From positions 124,001 to 188,000 of the forward strand of contig JBFWVM010000009.1 of the NCBI GenBank assembly GCA_050246735.1: DNA of 64,000 nt, read 5' to 3'. Both the position numbers and the translations under genes were made by a program. Below, piece by piece: positions 18,156 to 27,962 of the stretch. The notes under the pieces were generated by a model. It was not told the DNA's origin. It saw only the letters and a list, made by a program, of their open reading frames with translations, and searched no databases. How positions within the stretch are numbered: the first letter of the stretch is position 1; every line of letters begins with the position of its first letter. The DNA comes from Taklimakanibacter sp050246735. Its GTDB lineage: Bacteria; Pseudomonadota; Alphaproteobacteria; Rhizobiales; Aestuariivirgaceae.

Positions 18156-19736
18156 ATGAAGAAAGGCCTTCGCTCGCTGCTTCTCGCCACGGCGCTCGTG
18201 ACGATAAGCTACTCGGCGGCTTTCGCCGAGATGATCTACAACCGGGGCAATTCGGCCGATCCCGAGACGCTCGATCCGCACAAGACCTCGACCGTCTACG
18301 AAGCGCATATCCTGCGCGACCTGTTCTCGGGCCTCGTCATGCAGGACGCCAAGGCGGAGATCATTCCGGGCGCCGCCGAGAGCTGGAAGATCTCCGATGA
18401 CGGCAAGGTCTATACCTTCACCCTGCGCAAGGGCGCGACCTGGTCGAACGGCGATCCCGTCACCGCGGACGATTTCGTCTATTCCTTCCGGCGCCTCGAG
18501 GATCCGGCAACCGCCGCTGAATATGCCTCGATGCTCTATGTCGTGAAGAACGCGAAGGAGATCAACGAAGGCAAGGTGAAGCCCGAGGAGCTCGGGGTGA
18601 AGGCCATCGACGCCGGCACCTTCGAGGTCACGCTCAATGCGCCCACGCCCTATTTCCTCGAGATGCTGACGCATCAGGCCAACTATCCGGTGCACAAGGC
18701 ATCGATCGACAAGCTCGGCGCCGACTGGATCAAGCCCGGCAATCTCGTCTCGAACGGCGCCTATACGCTGGCCGAGTTCGTTCCCAACGACCACATCAAG
18801 CTGGTCAAGAATCCGAAATTCTATGACGCCGACCAGGTCAAGGTCGACGTGGTCAACTATATCCCGACCGAGGACCGCTCGACCGCGATCAAGCGCTACG
18901 AGGCGGGCGAGCTCGACTCGAACGACGACATGCCCCTCGAGCAGCTCGCCGAACTGAAGCAGAAATTCGGCGACCAGGTGCATATCGGCCCCTATCTCGG
19001 CACCTACTATTACGCCGTGAAGCTCGACAAGGAGCCGTGGTCCAACCCCAAGCTGCGCCGGGCCATCTCGATGGCGATCGACCGCGACTTCCTGGCCGAG
19101 AAGGTCTGGGGCAACAGCATGATCCCGGGCTATTCCATGGTTCCTCCCGGCATTGCCGGCTATGAGCCGGCGATCGCCGACTATGCGGAGATGTCGCAGA
19201 TCGACCGCGAGGACGAGGCCAAGAAGATCCTGACCGAGCTCGGCTACGGTCCGGACAAGCCGCTCAAGCTCGAGATCCGCTACAACACTTCGGAAAACCA
19301 CAAGAACACTGCAGTGGCCATCCAGGAGCAGCTGAAGCCGCTCGGCGTCGAGGTGACGATGGTCAATACCGACACCAAGACCCACTACGGCCATCTCGAG
19401 CAGAAGGGCGATTTCGACTATGCCCGCGCCGGCTGGATCGCCGACTACAAGGATCCCGAGACCTTCCTCGGCATCTCGCGCAAGGCGAGCGGCAACAACT
19501 ATTCCAACTACGACAGCCCGAAATTCGAAGAGCTGATGGACAAGGCCGCGGCGGCGGGCGGCAACCCCGCCGAGCGGTCCAAGCTGCTGTCCCAGGCGGA
19601 GCGCGTGCTGGTCGACGACCTCGGCAACATGCCGCTGCTGTACTACAGCTATCACAATCTCGTCTCGCCGAAGCTCAAGGGCTTCGAGGACAACGTGATG
19701 GACGTGCATCCGACGCGCTTTATCAGCAAGGAATAA
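18156..19736 (+). CDS. oppA: Oligopeptide ABC transporter substrate-binding protein
   Basis: A 526-residue periplasmic binding protein of the SBP_bac_5 family, with a Sec signal peptide (MKKGLRSLLLATALVTISYS, cleavage likely after AFA near residue 24). The family signature around ADPETLDPHKTSTVYEAHILRDLFSGL and the GxTWSNGDPVTADDFVYSFRR block are clear. It opens an operon with two permeases and a fused double ATPase. The ligand cannot be read from sequence; OppA-like architecture suggests peptides of several residues. Confidence 0.94.
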   Translation: MKKGLRSLLLATALVTISYSAAFAEMIYNRGNSADPETLDPHKTSTVYEAHILRDLFSGLVMQDAKAEIIPGAAESWKISDDGKVYTFTLRKGATWSNGDPVTADDFVYSFRRLEDPATAAEYASMLYVVKNAKEINEGKVKPEELGVKAIDAGTFEVTLNAPTPYFLEMLTHQANYPVHKASIDKLGADWIKPGNLVSNGAYTLAEFVPNDHIKLVKNPKFYDADQVKVDVVNYIPTEDRSTAIKRYEAGELDSNDDMPLEQLAELKQKFGDQVHIGPYLGTYYYAVKLDKEPWSNPKLRRAISMAIDRDFLAEKVWGNSMIPGYSMVPPGIAGYEPAIADYAEMSQIDREDEAKKILTELGYGPDKPLKLEIRYNTSENHKNTAVAIQEQLKPLGVEVTMVNTDTKTHYGHLEQKGDFDYARAGWIADYKDPETFLGISRKASGNNYSNYDSPKFEELMDKAAAAGGNPAERSKLLSQAERVLVDDLGNMPLLYYSYHNLVSPKLKGFEDNVMDVHPTRFISKE

Positions 19737-19746
19737 TCGGGCTGAA

Positions 19747-19779
19747 GCAGCCGCCGTTCCCGTAAGGAGCGGCGGCTGC
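19747..19779 (+). promoter_or_regulatory. Strong hairpin between oppA and oppB
   Basis: Arms GCAGCCGCCG (19747-19756) and CGGCGGCTGC (19770-19779) are perfect complements, and the stem can extend inward by four more pairs to a 5-base loop. There is no T-run. Such hairpins commonly protect the binding-protein mRNA from 3' decay and lower permease expression. Confidence 0.75.
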
Positions 19780-19804
19780 GCCTTGCCAGGATAGGGGGGC
19801 GCGC

Positions 19805-20728
19805 ATGCTGCGCTATGTCTTTCGGCGGTTGCTGACCGCCATCCCGACGCTCTTCGTGATCGTCACGATCGCCTTTTTTCTCATCCGTGTGGCGCCCGGC
19901 GGTCCGTTCAACCAGGAGCGCGGATTGAATCCCGTCATCAAGGCCAATCTCGACCGCCAGTTCGGCCTCGACCAGCCCCTGGGGATGCAGTATCTGCGCT
20001 ATCTCGGCAATCTGCTGCGCGGCGACTTCGGACCGAGCTACAACCTGCCGGATTTCACCGTCACCGAACTGTTCAAGGTCGGCCTGCCGGTGTCGATCCA
20101 GATCGGCGCTTCGGCGCTGATCCTCGCCCTCCTCCTCGGAGGAACGCTGGGCATCATCGCCGCCCTCAAGCAGAACAAGGGCGCCGATTACGCCGTCATC
20201 GCCACTGCGACCGCCGGCAGCACCATTCCGACCTTCGTGATCGCTCCCCTCTATCAGCTGCTGTTCGCGACGACGCTGGCCCTCGTGCCGGTGGCGGGCT
20301 GGGGGGGCGGCGCCTTCGCCAACAAGATCGGGCCGATCATCACGCTGGCGCTTCCCCAGATCGCGATCGTCGCCCGTCTCATGCGCGGCTCGATGATCGA
20401 GGCGCTGCGGTCGCACCACATCCGCACGGCGCGCGCCCTGGGCCTTTCCGACTGGAGTATCATCGTCAGGCATGCCTTGCGCGGCGCGCTGCTCCCGATC
20501 GTGTCCTATTCGGGTCCGGCGGCCGCCGCCTTGCTCACCGGCTCGATCATCGTCGAGACGATCTTCGCCATTCCGGGCGTCGGACGCTATTTCGTCGAGG
20601 CGGCGCTCAACCGCGACTATACTCTGGTGATGGGAACCGTCGTGGTGATCGCGATCTTCACCATCGTCTTCAATCTCATCGTCGACATCCTCTACGCCGT
20701 GGTCGATCCGCGGGTGCGCTATGACTGA
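19805..20728 (+). CDS. oppB: Oligopeptide ABC transporter permease (OppB)
   Basis: A 307-residue inner-membrane permease. The first helix is within residues 9-31, then the conserved loop FGLDQPLGMQYLRYLGNLLRG, then five helices. The EAA loop that contacts the ATPase is near EALRSHHIRTARALGLS. It forms the channel with OppC. Its stop overlaps the oppC start (ATGACTGA at 20721-20728), so production of the two permeases is coupled. Confidence 0.95.
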   Translation: MLRYVFRRLLTAIPTLFVIVTIAFFLIRVAPGGPFNQERGLNPVIKANLDRQFGLDQPLGMQYLRYLGNLLRGDFGPSYNLPDFTVTELFKVGLPVSIQIGASALILALLLGGTLGIIAALKQNKGADYAVIATATAGSTIPTFVIAPLYQLLFATTLALVPVAGWGGGAFANKIGPIITLALPQIAIVARLMRGSMIEALRSHHIRTARALGLSDWSIIVRHALRGALLPIVSYSGPAAAALLTGSIIVETIFAIPGVGRYFVEAALNRDYTLVMGTVVVIAIFTIVFNLIVDILYAVVDPRVRYD

Positions 20729-21839
20729 CGCCGCCGCGCGGGTGTCGGTCGCCGGCCGCTCGCTGTGGGCGGATGCCGCGGCGCGGCTCAAGGCCAACCG
20801 CGCCGCGATGGTGAGCCTGGTCTATCTGGCGCTCATGGCGATCGTCTGCATCCTCGGCCCCGGCTTCCTGCCGCATCCCTATACGACGATCTATCCGGAC
20901 TATGTGCGCACGCCGCCGAGCCTGTCGGCCTATCCGAGACCCGATATGATCGAGACGGCCTTGCAGGACGCGGTGCGCCGCATGCGCGCCGATCTCGAGG
21001 AATGGCACGAGCAGGACGGTCGCATCTTCGTGACGGTCTCCTCGGCCAGGGCCATCGACGAGAGGGTCACCCGCTATCTCGACCGCTCCGACACCTTCGA
21101 CGACGCGCGCGTCGAAAGCAGGTCTCCCGACGGGCTCAAGCTCACCATGAGCGCCGCCGTCGAGAAGGAATACTTCTTCTTCGGCACCGACAATACCGGC
21201 CGCGATCTCCTGGCGCGGGTGTTGATGGGCGGGCGCGTATCGCTCGCCATCGGGCTGCTCGCCGGCTGCGTCGCGGTGGTGATCGGCGTCTTTTACGGCG
21301 CCACCGCCGGCTTCGTCGGCGGCAAGACCGACGAGATCATGATGCGCATCGTCGACATTCTCTATTCGCTGCCCTTCATCTTCTTCGTCATCATGCTGGT
21401 GGTGTTCTTCGGGCGCAATTTCGTGCTCATGTTCCTGGCGGTAGGCGCCGTCCTCTGGCTCGACATGGCGCGCATCGTGCGCGGCCAGGCGCTGTCGATC
21501 AGGCGGCAGGAATATGTCCAGGCGGCCGAGGCCCTGGGCGTCGGCGCCGCCGGCATCCTGCTCCGCCACGTCGTCCCCAATCTCCTGGGCCCGGTCGTGA
21601 TCTACATGACGCTGCTGGTGCCGCAGGTCATCATCCTCGAGAGCTTCCTCTCCTTCCTGGGGCTCGGCGTCCAGGAGCCGATGACCAGCTGGGGCGTCCT
21701 CATCTCGCAAGGCGCCAAGAACATCGGCTCGGCCAACTGGCTGCTGCTGTTCCCGGCGTTCTTCCTCGTGTCGACGCTCTTCGCCCTCAACTTCATCGGC
21801 GACGGCCTGCGCGACGCGCTCGACCCCAAGGATCGGTAG
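20721..21839 (+). CDS. oppC: Oligopeptide ABC transporter permease (OppC) with enlarged first periplasmic loop
   Basis: The second channel subunit, 372 residues. The core motif FGTDNTGRDLLARVLMGGRVSLAIG begins near residue 153, whereas in ordinary DppC/OppC proteins it lies near residue 80-100. The extra 60-100 residues (about 55-150) sit between the first helix and that motif and should face the periplasm. The EAA loop (YVQAAEALGVGAAGILLRHVVPN) is normal. Five bases separate it from the ATPase gene. Confidence 0.93.
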   Translation: MTDAAARVSVAGRSLWADAAARLKANRAAMVSLVYLALMAIVCILGPGFLPHPYTTIYPDYVRTPPSLSAYPRPDMIETALQDAVRRMRADLEEWHEQDGRIFVTVSSARAIDERVTRYLDRSDTFDDARVESRSPDGLKLTMSAAVEKEYFFFGTDNTGRDLLARVLMGGRVSLAIGLLAGCVAVVIGVFYGATAGFVGGKTDEIMMRIVDILYSLPFIFFVIMLVVFFGRNFVLMFLAVGAVLWLDMARIVRGQALSIRRQEYVQAAEALGVGAAGILLRHVVPNLLGPVVIYMTLLVPQVIILESFLSFLGLGVQEPMTSWGVLISQGAKNIGSANWLLLFPAFFLVSTLFALNFIGDGLRDALDPKDR

Positions 21840-21843
21840 GGCG

Positions 21844-23460
<1,617 letters not shown>

Positions 23461-23734
23461 GTGGCGCGGAGCGCCGGATGAGGACGTTGGTCCGGCTTGC
23501 TCTGTGGCGAATATGAAACGAATACATGCGCGTTCGGAGCCACACCCTCATCCGGCCTGTCGGCCACCTTCTCCCGCAGGGCGGGAGAAGGGAAGATTCT
23601 GCACGCGTTTCCTCTCTTCTCTCGCTTGCGGAAGAAAGGAAGATCCTGCACGCGTTTCCCCTTCTCCCGCTTGCGGGAGAAGGTGGCGCGGAGCGCCGGA
23701 TGAGGGTGTCGGTCCAGCCTGCGCTGCGGCGAAT
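23461..23734. repeat. Composite intergenic repeat element with nested inverted and direct repeats
   Basis: The gap between the opp operon and opgD is filled by repeats. About 52 bases at 23461-23512 recur at 23683-23734, with the first 23 identical. An inverted pair CACCCTCATCCGGC (23543-23556) / GCCGGATGAGGGTG (23695-23708) encloses two hairpins: CCTTCTCCCGC with GCGGGAGAAGG at 23567-23591 and again at 23660-23683. GGAAGATYCTGCACGCGTTTCC occurs at 23591-23612 and 23638-23659, a 47-base period. No open frame of note is present. It looks like a REP/RUP-type mobile repeat, non-autonomous. Confidence 0.85.
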
Positions 23735-23740
23735 CCAGCC

Positions 23741-25351
23741 TCAGCTCTGCATGGTCGTGAACGGGTGATACTGATAGAGCCAGGTCTCGCTCAGGACCTG
23801 CCCGCCGGTCCTGAGGAAGAGACGCATCTCGACGGGCTCGGCGCCGTCGACCTTGAGGTCGAACTGGGCGCGCCAGTGGCCCGGCATGCCGTCCGGCACG
23901 GCCTCGGTGAAGATGTAGGACAGCGTGCCGCGCGTGGCCGTGATGACGGCTTCCGGCTTGACGCCGAAGGGCAGGGTGGCGAGCGGCCCGCCCATGAACT
24001 CCACCAGGAACTTGCGCACGCCTTTCGGACGCGGCTTGCCGGGCTCGCCGCCATTGCCGAGCCGGGTGGCGACGCAGCGCGCCAGCGGCGTCGGATAGGG
24101 CTCATCGGCCGCCCAGTGCAGACGGTAGCGCAGCCGGCGGCTCGACCCGGCCCTGGCCGGCTCGGCCGGCACCCAGGCGGCGACGATGTTGTCATGGATC
24201 TCGTCGTCGGTGGGAAGCTCCATGAGCTGGACCGCGCCGGCACCCCAGCGCTCGAGCGGCTCGACCCACAGGCTCGGACGCCGGTCATACATGACGCCGT
24301 CCTGGTAGTGGTCGAAGTCGCGGTCGCGCTGCAAGAGCCCGAAGCCGCGCGGGTCCAGGTCCTTGAACGAGGAATCGACGATGCGCCGGGGATTGTTGAG
24401 CGGCCGCCAGATGCGCTCGCCGGTTCCGGCCCACAGCGCCAGCCCGTCCGAATCGTGCACTTCCGGCCGCCAGTCCACCGCCTCGGGCTTGCGCGTCTCG
24501 GAATACCAGTACATCGACGTCATCGGCGCAATGCCGAAGCGGGCGATGTCGCGGCGCAGGAAAAGCGCCGCGTCGATCTCCATCACCACGCCTCTTCCGC
24601 GCGTCATGCGGAAGCGATAGGCGCCGGCGACGCTCGGCCCGTCGAGGAGCGCGTAGAGCACGACCTCACCGCTGTCGTCCCTGGGCGTTTCGAAATAGAA
24701 ATGGGTGAAGCACGGAAACTCCTCCGGCCGGTCGGACAAGGCGGTGTCGACGGCGATGCCGCGCGCCGAGAGGCCGTATTGGTGAAGCTCGCCGATGGCG
24801 CGGAAATAGGAGGCGCCCAGGAAGGCGGCCCAGTCGTTCTTGCGCCAGCCGAGCCTGGCCTGGTCGCCGAAACGGCTCTCCTGGAGGCGGAAGCCGGCGA
24901 AGCCGCAGTCTTTCGGGAGCCGGCGCGCCGGACTGTCCGCCGGCATGTCGAAATAGGAGGGATCGTAGAGGATCTCGCGCGCCGCCTCGTTGCCTGCGCC
25001 GCCGGAGACCACATGCAGGCGGACCGGGACCTGGAAGTATTTGCCGAGGGGGAAGAAGGTCACGGGGTAGGGCCCCGGCCCCTCGGCAAAGAGCGCGCGG
25101 TCGGTATCGAAGGTGACCTTCCCGTGCGCCTGATAGTCGATGCGCTCAAGCACGTCGCGCGGCGGTCCCTTCGGCGCGGCATAGGCGGTCTGCGCCATGA
25201 GCCGTGCCGTTTCGACGAGCGTGTCGAAGGAGAAGCTTTTTCGCGGGCCGAGCAGCAGCCGGTCCGCTTCCAGGGCGCGTGCCGGGATGCCGAAGCCCGC
25301 GCAGGCCGCGGCCGCGGCGCCGGTGCCCAGGAGATCGCGACGGTTCATCAT
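23741..25351 (-). CDS. opgD: Periplasmic glucan biosynthesis protein, OpgD/OpgG (MdoG) family
   Basis: Acts in the periplasm on osmoregulated glucan backbones. The 536-residue product begins with a twin-arginine signal (NRRDLLGTGAAAAACAGFG), which favours OpgD over the Sec-exported OpgG. The MdoG domain fills residues 40-536, with family strings such as YFDMPADSPARRLPKDCGFAGFR and YSETRKPEAVDWRPEVHDSDG. Start at 25351 or 25348 (two adjacent ATGs); the longer frame to 25387 would spoil the signal peptide. No glucosyltransferase (opgH) is in the window. It lies downstream of the Anbu operon after 97 bases; linkage is uncertain. Confidence 0.92.
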   Translation of the reverse strand: MMNRRDLLGTGAAAAACAGFGIPARALEADRLLLGPRKSFSFDTLVETARLMAQTAYAAPKGPPRDVLERIDYQAHGKVTFDTDRALFAEGPGPYPVTFFPLGKYFQVPVRLHVVSGGAGNEAAREILYDPSYFDMPADSPARRLPKDCGFAGFRLQESRFGDQARLGWRKNDWAAFLGASYFRAIGELHQYGLSARGIAVDTALSDRPEEFPCFTHFYFETPRDDSGEVVLYALLDGPSVAGAYRFRMTRGRGVVMEIDAALFLRRDIARFGIAPMTSMYWYSETRKPEAVDWRPEVHDSDGLALWAGTGERIWRPLNNPRRIVDSSFKDLDPRGFGLLQRDRDFDHYQDGVMYDRRPSLWVEPLERWGAGAVQLMELPTDDEIHDNIVAAWVPAEPARAGSSRRLRYRLHWAADEPYPTPLARCVATRLGNGGEPGKPRPKGVRKFLVEFMGGPLATLPFGVKPEAVITATRGTLSYIFTEAVPDGMPGHWRAQFDLKVDGAEPVEMRLFLRTGGQVLSETWLYQYHPFTTMQS

Positions 25352-25448
25352 GCAGGAAAATCCCCTCTTGCGCCGCGCCGCCCGCAAACTAGCCGTTTCG
25401 AGCGGTCACGCAACTTACCAAAGGTTCATTCGCCGCCCGTGACGCCTC

Positions 25449-26186
25449 CTATATATCGAATTCGTCGATATCGGCAAAAGCCCGCCGGAGCGCCTTGCCC
25501 CAGTCGTCGGAGAGCTTCTGGAAATAGGGATCGTCGCGCTCGATGCGGCGCACGCGGTCGAGCTTCAGCGTGCCGCGGCCATAGGCCACGAGATCGATCG
25601 GCAGGCCGACGCTGAGATTGGAGCGGATGGTCGCATCGAAGGAGAGCAGCACCAGCTTCGTCGCCGCGCCGAGCCGCATGGCGGGATCGCTGACGCGGTC
25701 GAGTATCGGCTTGCCGTATTTGTGCTCGCCGATCTGCAGGAAGGGCGTGTCGGCCGTCGCCTCGATGAAGTTGCCGGCGGAATAGACCTGGAACAGCCGC
25801 GGCCGCTCGGTGCCGATCTGGCCGGCGAACAGGAAGCTCGCCGAGAAGGTGTCTTCCGACTGGAAGAGCTGGCCTTCATCCGTCCGCTGCACGTCGCGCA
25901 CCGCGCGGCCCACGATCTGCGCGGCCTGGAACATCGTCTTGGCGGTGAACAAATTGTCGACCGCCCCGCGCTTGCGCAGCGACAGGGTGCCCTCGCCGAT
26001 GAGGCTGACGACGGCCTGGGTGGTGGCGAGATTGCCCGAGGTCGCCAGCGCGAAGACGCGCTTGCCCGGCTGCGACCAGCTATGCAGCTTCTTGAAGGTG
26101 GCGATGTTGTCGAGGCCGGCATTGGTGCGCGTGTCGGCCGCCAGGACGAAGCCGTCCTTCATCAGCAATCCCACGCAATAGGTCAT
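25449..26186 (-). CDS. Anbu, bacterial proteasome-like peptidase
   Basis: A 245-residue Ntn-hydrolase related to HslV and proteasome beta subunits. After removal of the initiator Met, Thr2 would be the nucleophile; the helper residues are in LAADTRTNAG (Asp18) and the Lys of ATFKKLHS. Anbu assembles into helical or ring particles in the cytoplasm; its substrate is unknown. It is the last gene of a tight operon with ATP-grasp, alpha-E and transglutaminase genes, a cluster conserved across many proteobacteria. The 17-base spacing and GGAGCC ribosome site support the start. Confidence 0.93.
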   Translation of the reverse strand: MTYCVGLLMKDGFVLAADTRTNAGLDNIATFKKLHSWSQPGKRVFALATSGNLATTQAVVSLIGEGTLSLRKRGAVDNLFTAKTMFQAAQIVGRAVRDVQRTDEGQLFQSEDTFSASFLFAGQIGTERPRLFQVYSAGNFIEATADTPFLQIGEHKYGKPILDRVSDPAMRLGAATKLVLLSFDATIRSNLSVGLPIDLVAYGRGTLKLDRVRRIERDDPYFQKLSDDWGKALRRAFADIDEFDI

Positions 26187-26203
26187 TCAAGGCTCCAGGC
26201 TCT

Positions 26204-27013
26204 TCACTGCTCGGCGGGTTGCACGGTGACGGCGACCGTCATGCTCTCCGTCTCGCCGCCGCGCCGGCTGCCGCGTACAGGCACGACGCCTGGCGCGTCA
26301 AGGCCCGTGGCCACCCGCACATAGTCGGCAGTCGGGCATTTGCCGTTCGCCGCGTCGAACCCGACCCAGCCGAGACCGGGCACCAGCGCTTCCGCCCAGG
26401 CATGGCTGGCGGTCGCGGGACGCGAGCCCTCGGTCACGAGATAGCCGGTGACGTAACGTCCCGGGATGCCGATCGAGCGCACGATGGACAGCATCGCATG
26501 GGCATGGTCCTGGCAGACACCCTTGCCGTCGGCCAGCGCCTCGGCGGCCGTCGTATGGGCATGCGTCGCTCCGATCTGGTAGGCGATGCGGCTTTGGACC
26601 TCGCCCATGATCGCATGCAGCCGCTCGAGCTCGCCGGGATATTTCGCCGAAAGCCGGCGCGCGATCTCGCCGAGCTCGGCGCTTGGCGTCGTGGCGGCCG
26701 TCTGGCGCAGGAACACGCTGTCGGGCGCCTGGCATTTGAAGCCGCGCACGACCCCCGATGCGTCCTGCGTGTCGATCACGCCCCTGGCGAGGACGGTCAC
26801 ATGGTCATGCGGCCCATGCGAGGTGACGACATGCACCTGGTTGCCGAAGCCGTCGACATAGGCGAGAGCCTTGTCGATGCCCGGCGCCTCGATGGTCCAC
26901 GAGACGATCTTCTGCGTCGCGAAGGTGGACGGCGTCAGATGGAGGCGCTGGATCGAGGAGCGCACGCCCGTCGCATAGTCGTAGCGCGTCTGATGATGGA
27001 CCGAGAGCTTCAT
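26204..27013 (-). CDS. Transglutaminase-like cysteine protease family protein of the Anbu cluster
   Basis: A 269-residue protein: an N-terminal bacterial transglutaminase-like beta domain (residues 1-80, starting MKLSVHHQTRYDY) and a C-terminal papain-like core. The catalytic triad is visible as Cys167 (GKGVCQDHAHA), His204 (SHAWAEAL) and Asp220 (GFDAANG). The family may form or cut amide bonds; activity here is not established. The ATG overlaps the stop of the alpha-E gene (ATGA at 27010-27013), so the two proteins are probably made in fixed ratio. No signal peptide, so it is cytoplasmic like Anbu. Confidence 0.92.
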   Translation of the reverse strand: MKLSVHHQTRYDYATGVRSSIQRLHLTPSTFATQKIVSWTIEAPGIDKALAYVDGFGNQVHVVTSHGPHDHVTVLARGVIDTQDASGVVRGFKCQAPDSVFLRQTAATTPSAELGEIARRLSAKYPGELERLHAIMGEVQSRIAYQIGATHAHTTAAEALADGKGVCQDHAHAMLSIVRSIGIPGRYVTGYLVTEGSRPATASHAWAEALVPGLGWVGFDAANGKCPTADYVRVATGLDAPGVVPVRGSRRGGETESMTVAVTVQPAEQ

Positions 27014-27957
27014 GGGAAGTGATAGGTCTGGGCGACGTCGGCGGCGAGCCGGTTGTTGGCTTGCATGAAGTCCTGCAGGAATTCGTGCAGGCCGCTCTGG
27101 AAGATGTCGTCCATTTTCCCGGCCCGCAGCCGCGCATAGATCTCCTTTGCCTCCTCCTGGCAGTCGTAGCGCTGCCGGTAGAGCTCGGCCAGGCCGTCGA
27201 GCGAGCGCGTGATCCATTGATAGCAGAAGGTGAGCGAGCGCGGCATCTCCTCGCGCAGGATCAGGAACTCGGCCACCAGCCACGGCCTGTAGGTGCTGTC
27301 GCGGTAGAACCAGCGATAGGCGCGATGCGCCGAGACCGAGCGCAGCACCGTCGCCCATTGCTGGATGTCGACGTCGGAGCCGACGTCGCTGGGCTTGGGC
27401 AGCAGGACGTAGTATTTCACGTCGAGGATGCGCGCGGTGTTGTCGGCGCGCTCGACGAAGGTGCCGAGCTGGCTGAAGTAGTAGGTGTCGTGCCTGAGCA
27501 TGGTGCCGAGCAGGGCGCCGCGGAACAGCATGGCGCGCTGCTCGATCCAGTCGAGAAAGCCGGGCAGCCGGTCGGTGGTGATCGATGCGGGCGTCACCTG
27601 GTCGAACTCGTTCCACGTGCCGTTGAGGCTTTCCCACACATCGCGGGTGAGCGCGGTCCTGACCGCGCGCCCGTTGTTGCGCGCCGTCTCGATGCACGAG
27701 CGCACGCTCGAGGGGTTGTCTTCGTCGAACAGGAGATGATGGATGATGTCGGGAGTCGTGAGCTCCTCGTGCTTGGCGAAATAGCTCGCCTCGCAGGCGG
27801 CGGTGGTGAGCGTCGAGCGCCATTCGTCGCGGTGGCCCTCGATGGCCCGCGGCATCAGCGATATGCGGTAGCCCACTTCGAGAAGCCGCGCCATGTTCTC
27901 GGCCCGCTCCACATAGCGCGACATCCAGAACAGCGACGCGGCGGTACGGCCCAGCAT
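27010..27957 (-). CDS. Alpha-E domain protein of the Anbu cluster
   Basis: A 315-residue all-helical protein of the DUF403/alpha-E family. The family start MLGRTAASLFWMSRYVERAE is exact, and the internal repeat of that block appears near residue 165 (TYYFSQLGTFVERADNTARI). No catalytic motif is known. Family members are found next to, or fused with, circularly permuted ATP-grasp proteins, so it is thought to act with them. The gap to the ATP-grasp stop is five bases, and it overlaps the transglutaminase gene. The start at 27957 is the natural family start. Confidence 0.92.
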   Translation of the reverse strand: MLGRTAASLFWMSRYVERAENMARLLEVGYRISLMPRAIEGHRDEWRSTLTTAACEASYFAKHEELTTPDIIHHLLFDEDNPSSVRSCIETARNNGRAVRTALTRDVWESLNGTWNEFDQVTPASITTDRLPGFLDWIEQRAMLFRGALLGTMLRHDTYYFSQLGTFVERADNTARILDVKYYVLLPKPSDVGSDVDIQQWATVLRSVSAHRAYRWFYRDSTYRPWLVAEFLILREEMPRSLTFCYQWITRSLDGLAELYRQRYDCQEEAKEIYARLRAGKMDDIFQSGLHEFLQDFMQANNRLAADVAQTYHFP

Positions 27958-27962
27958 GCGCG

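Noticed and set aside
23567..23683. CRISPR array from the repeated hairpins near 23.6 kb
   Set aside because: Only two units, imperfect, without unique spacers of constant length and with no cas genes.
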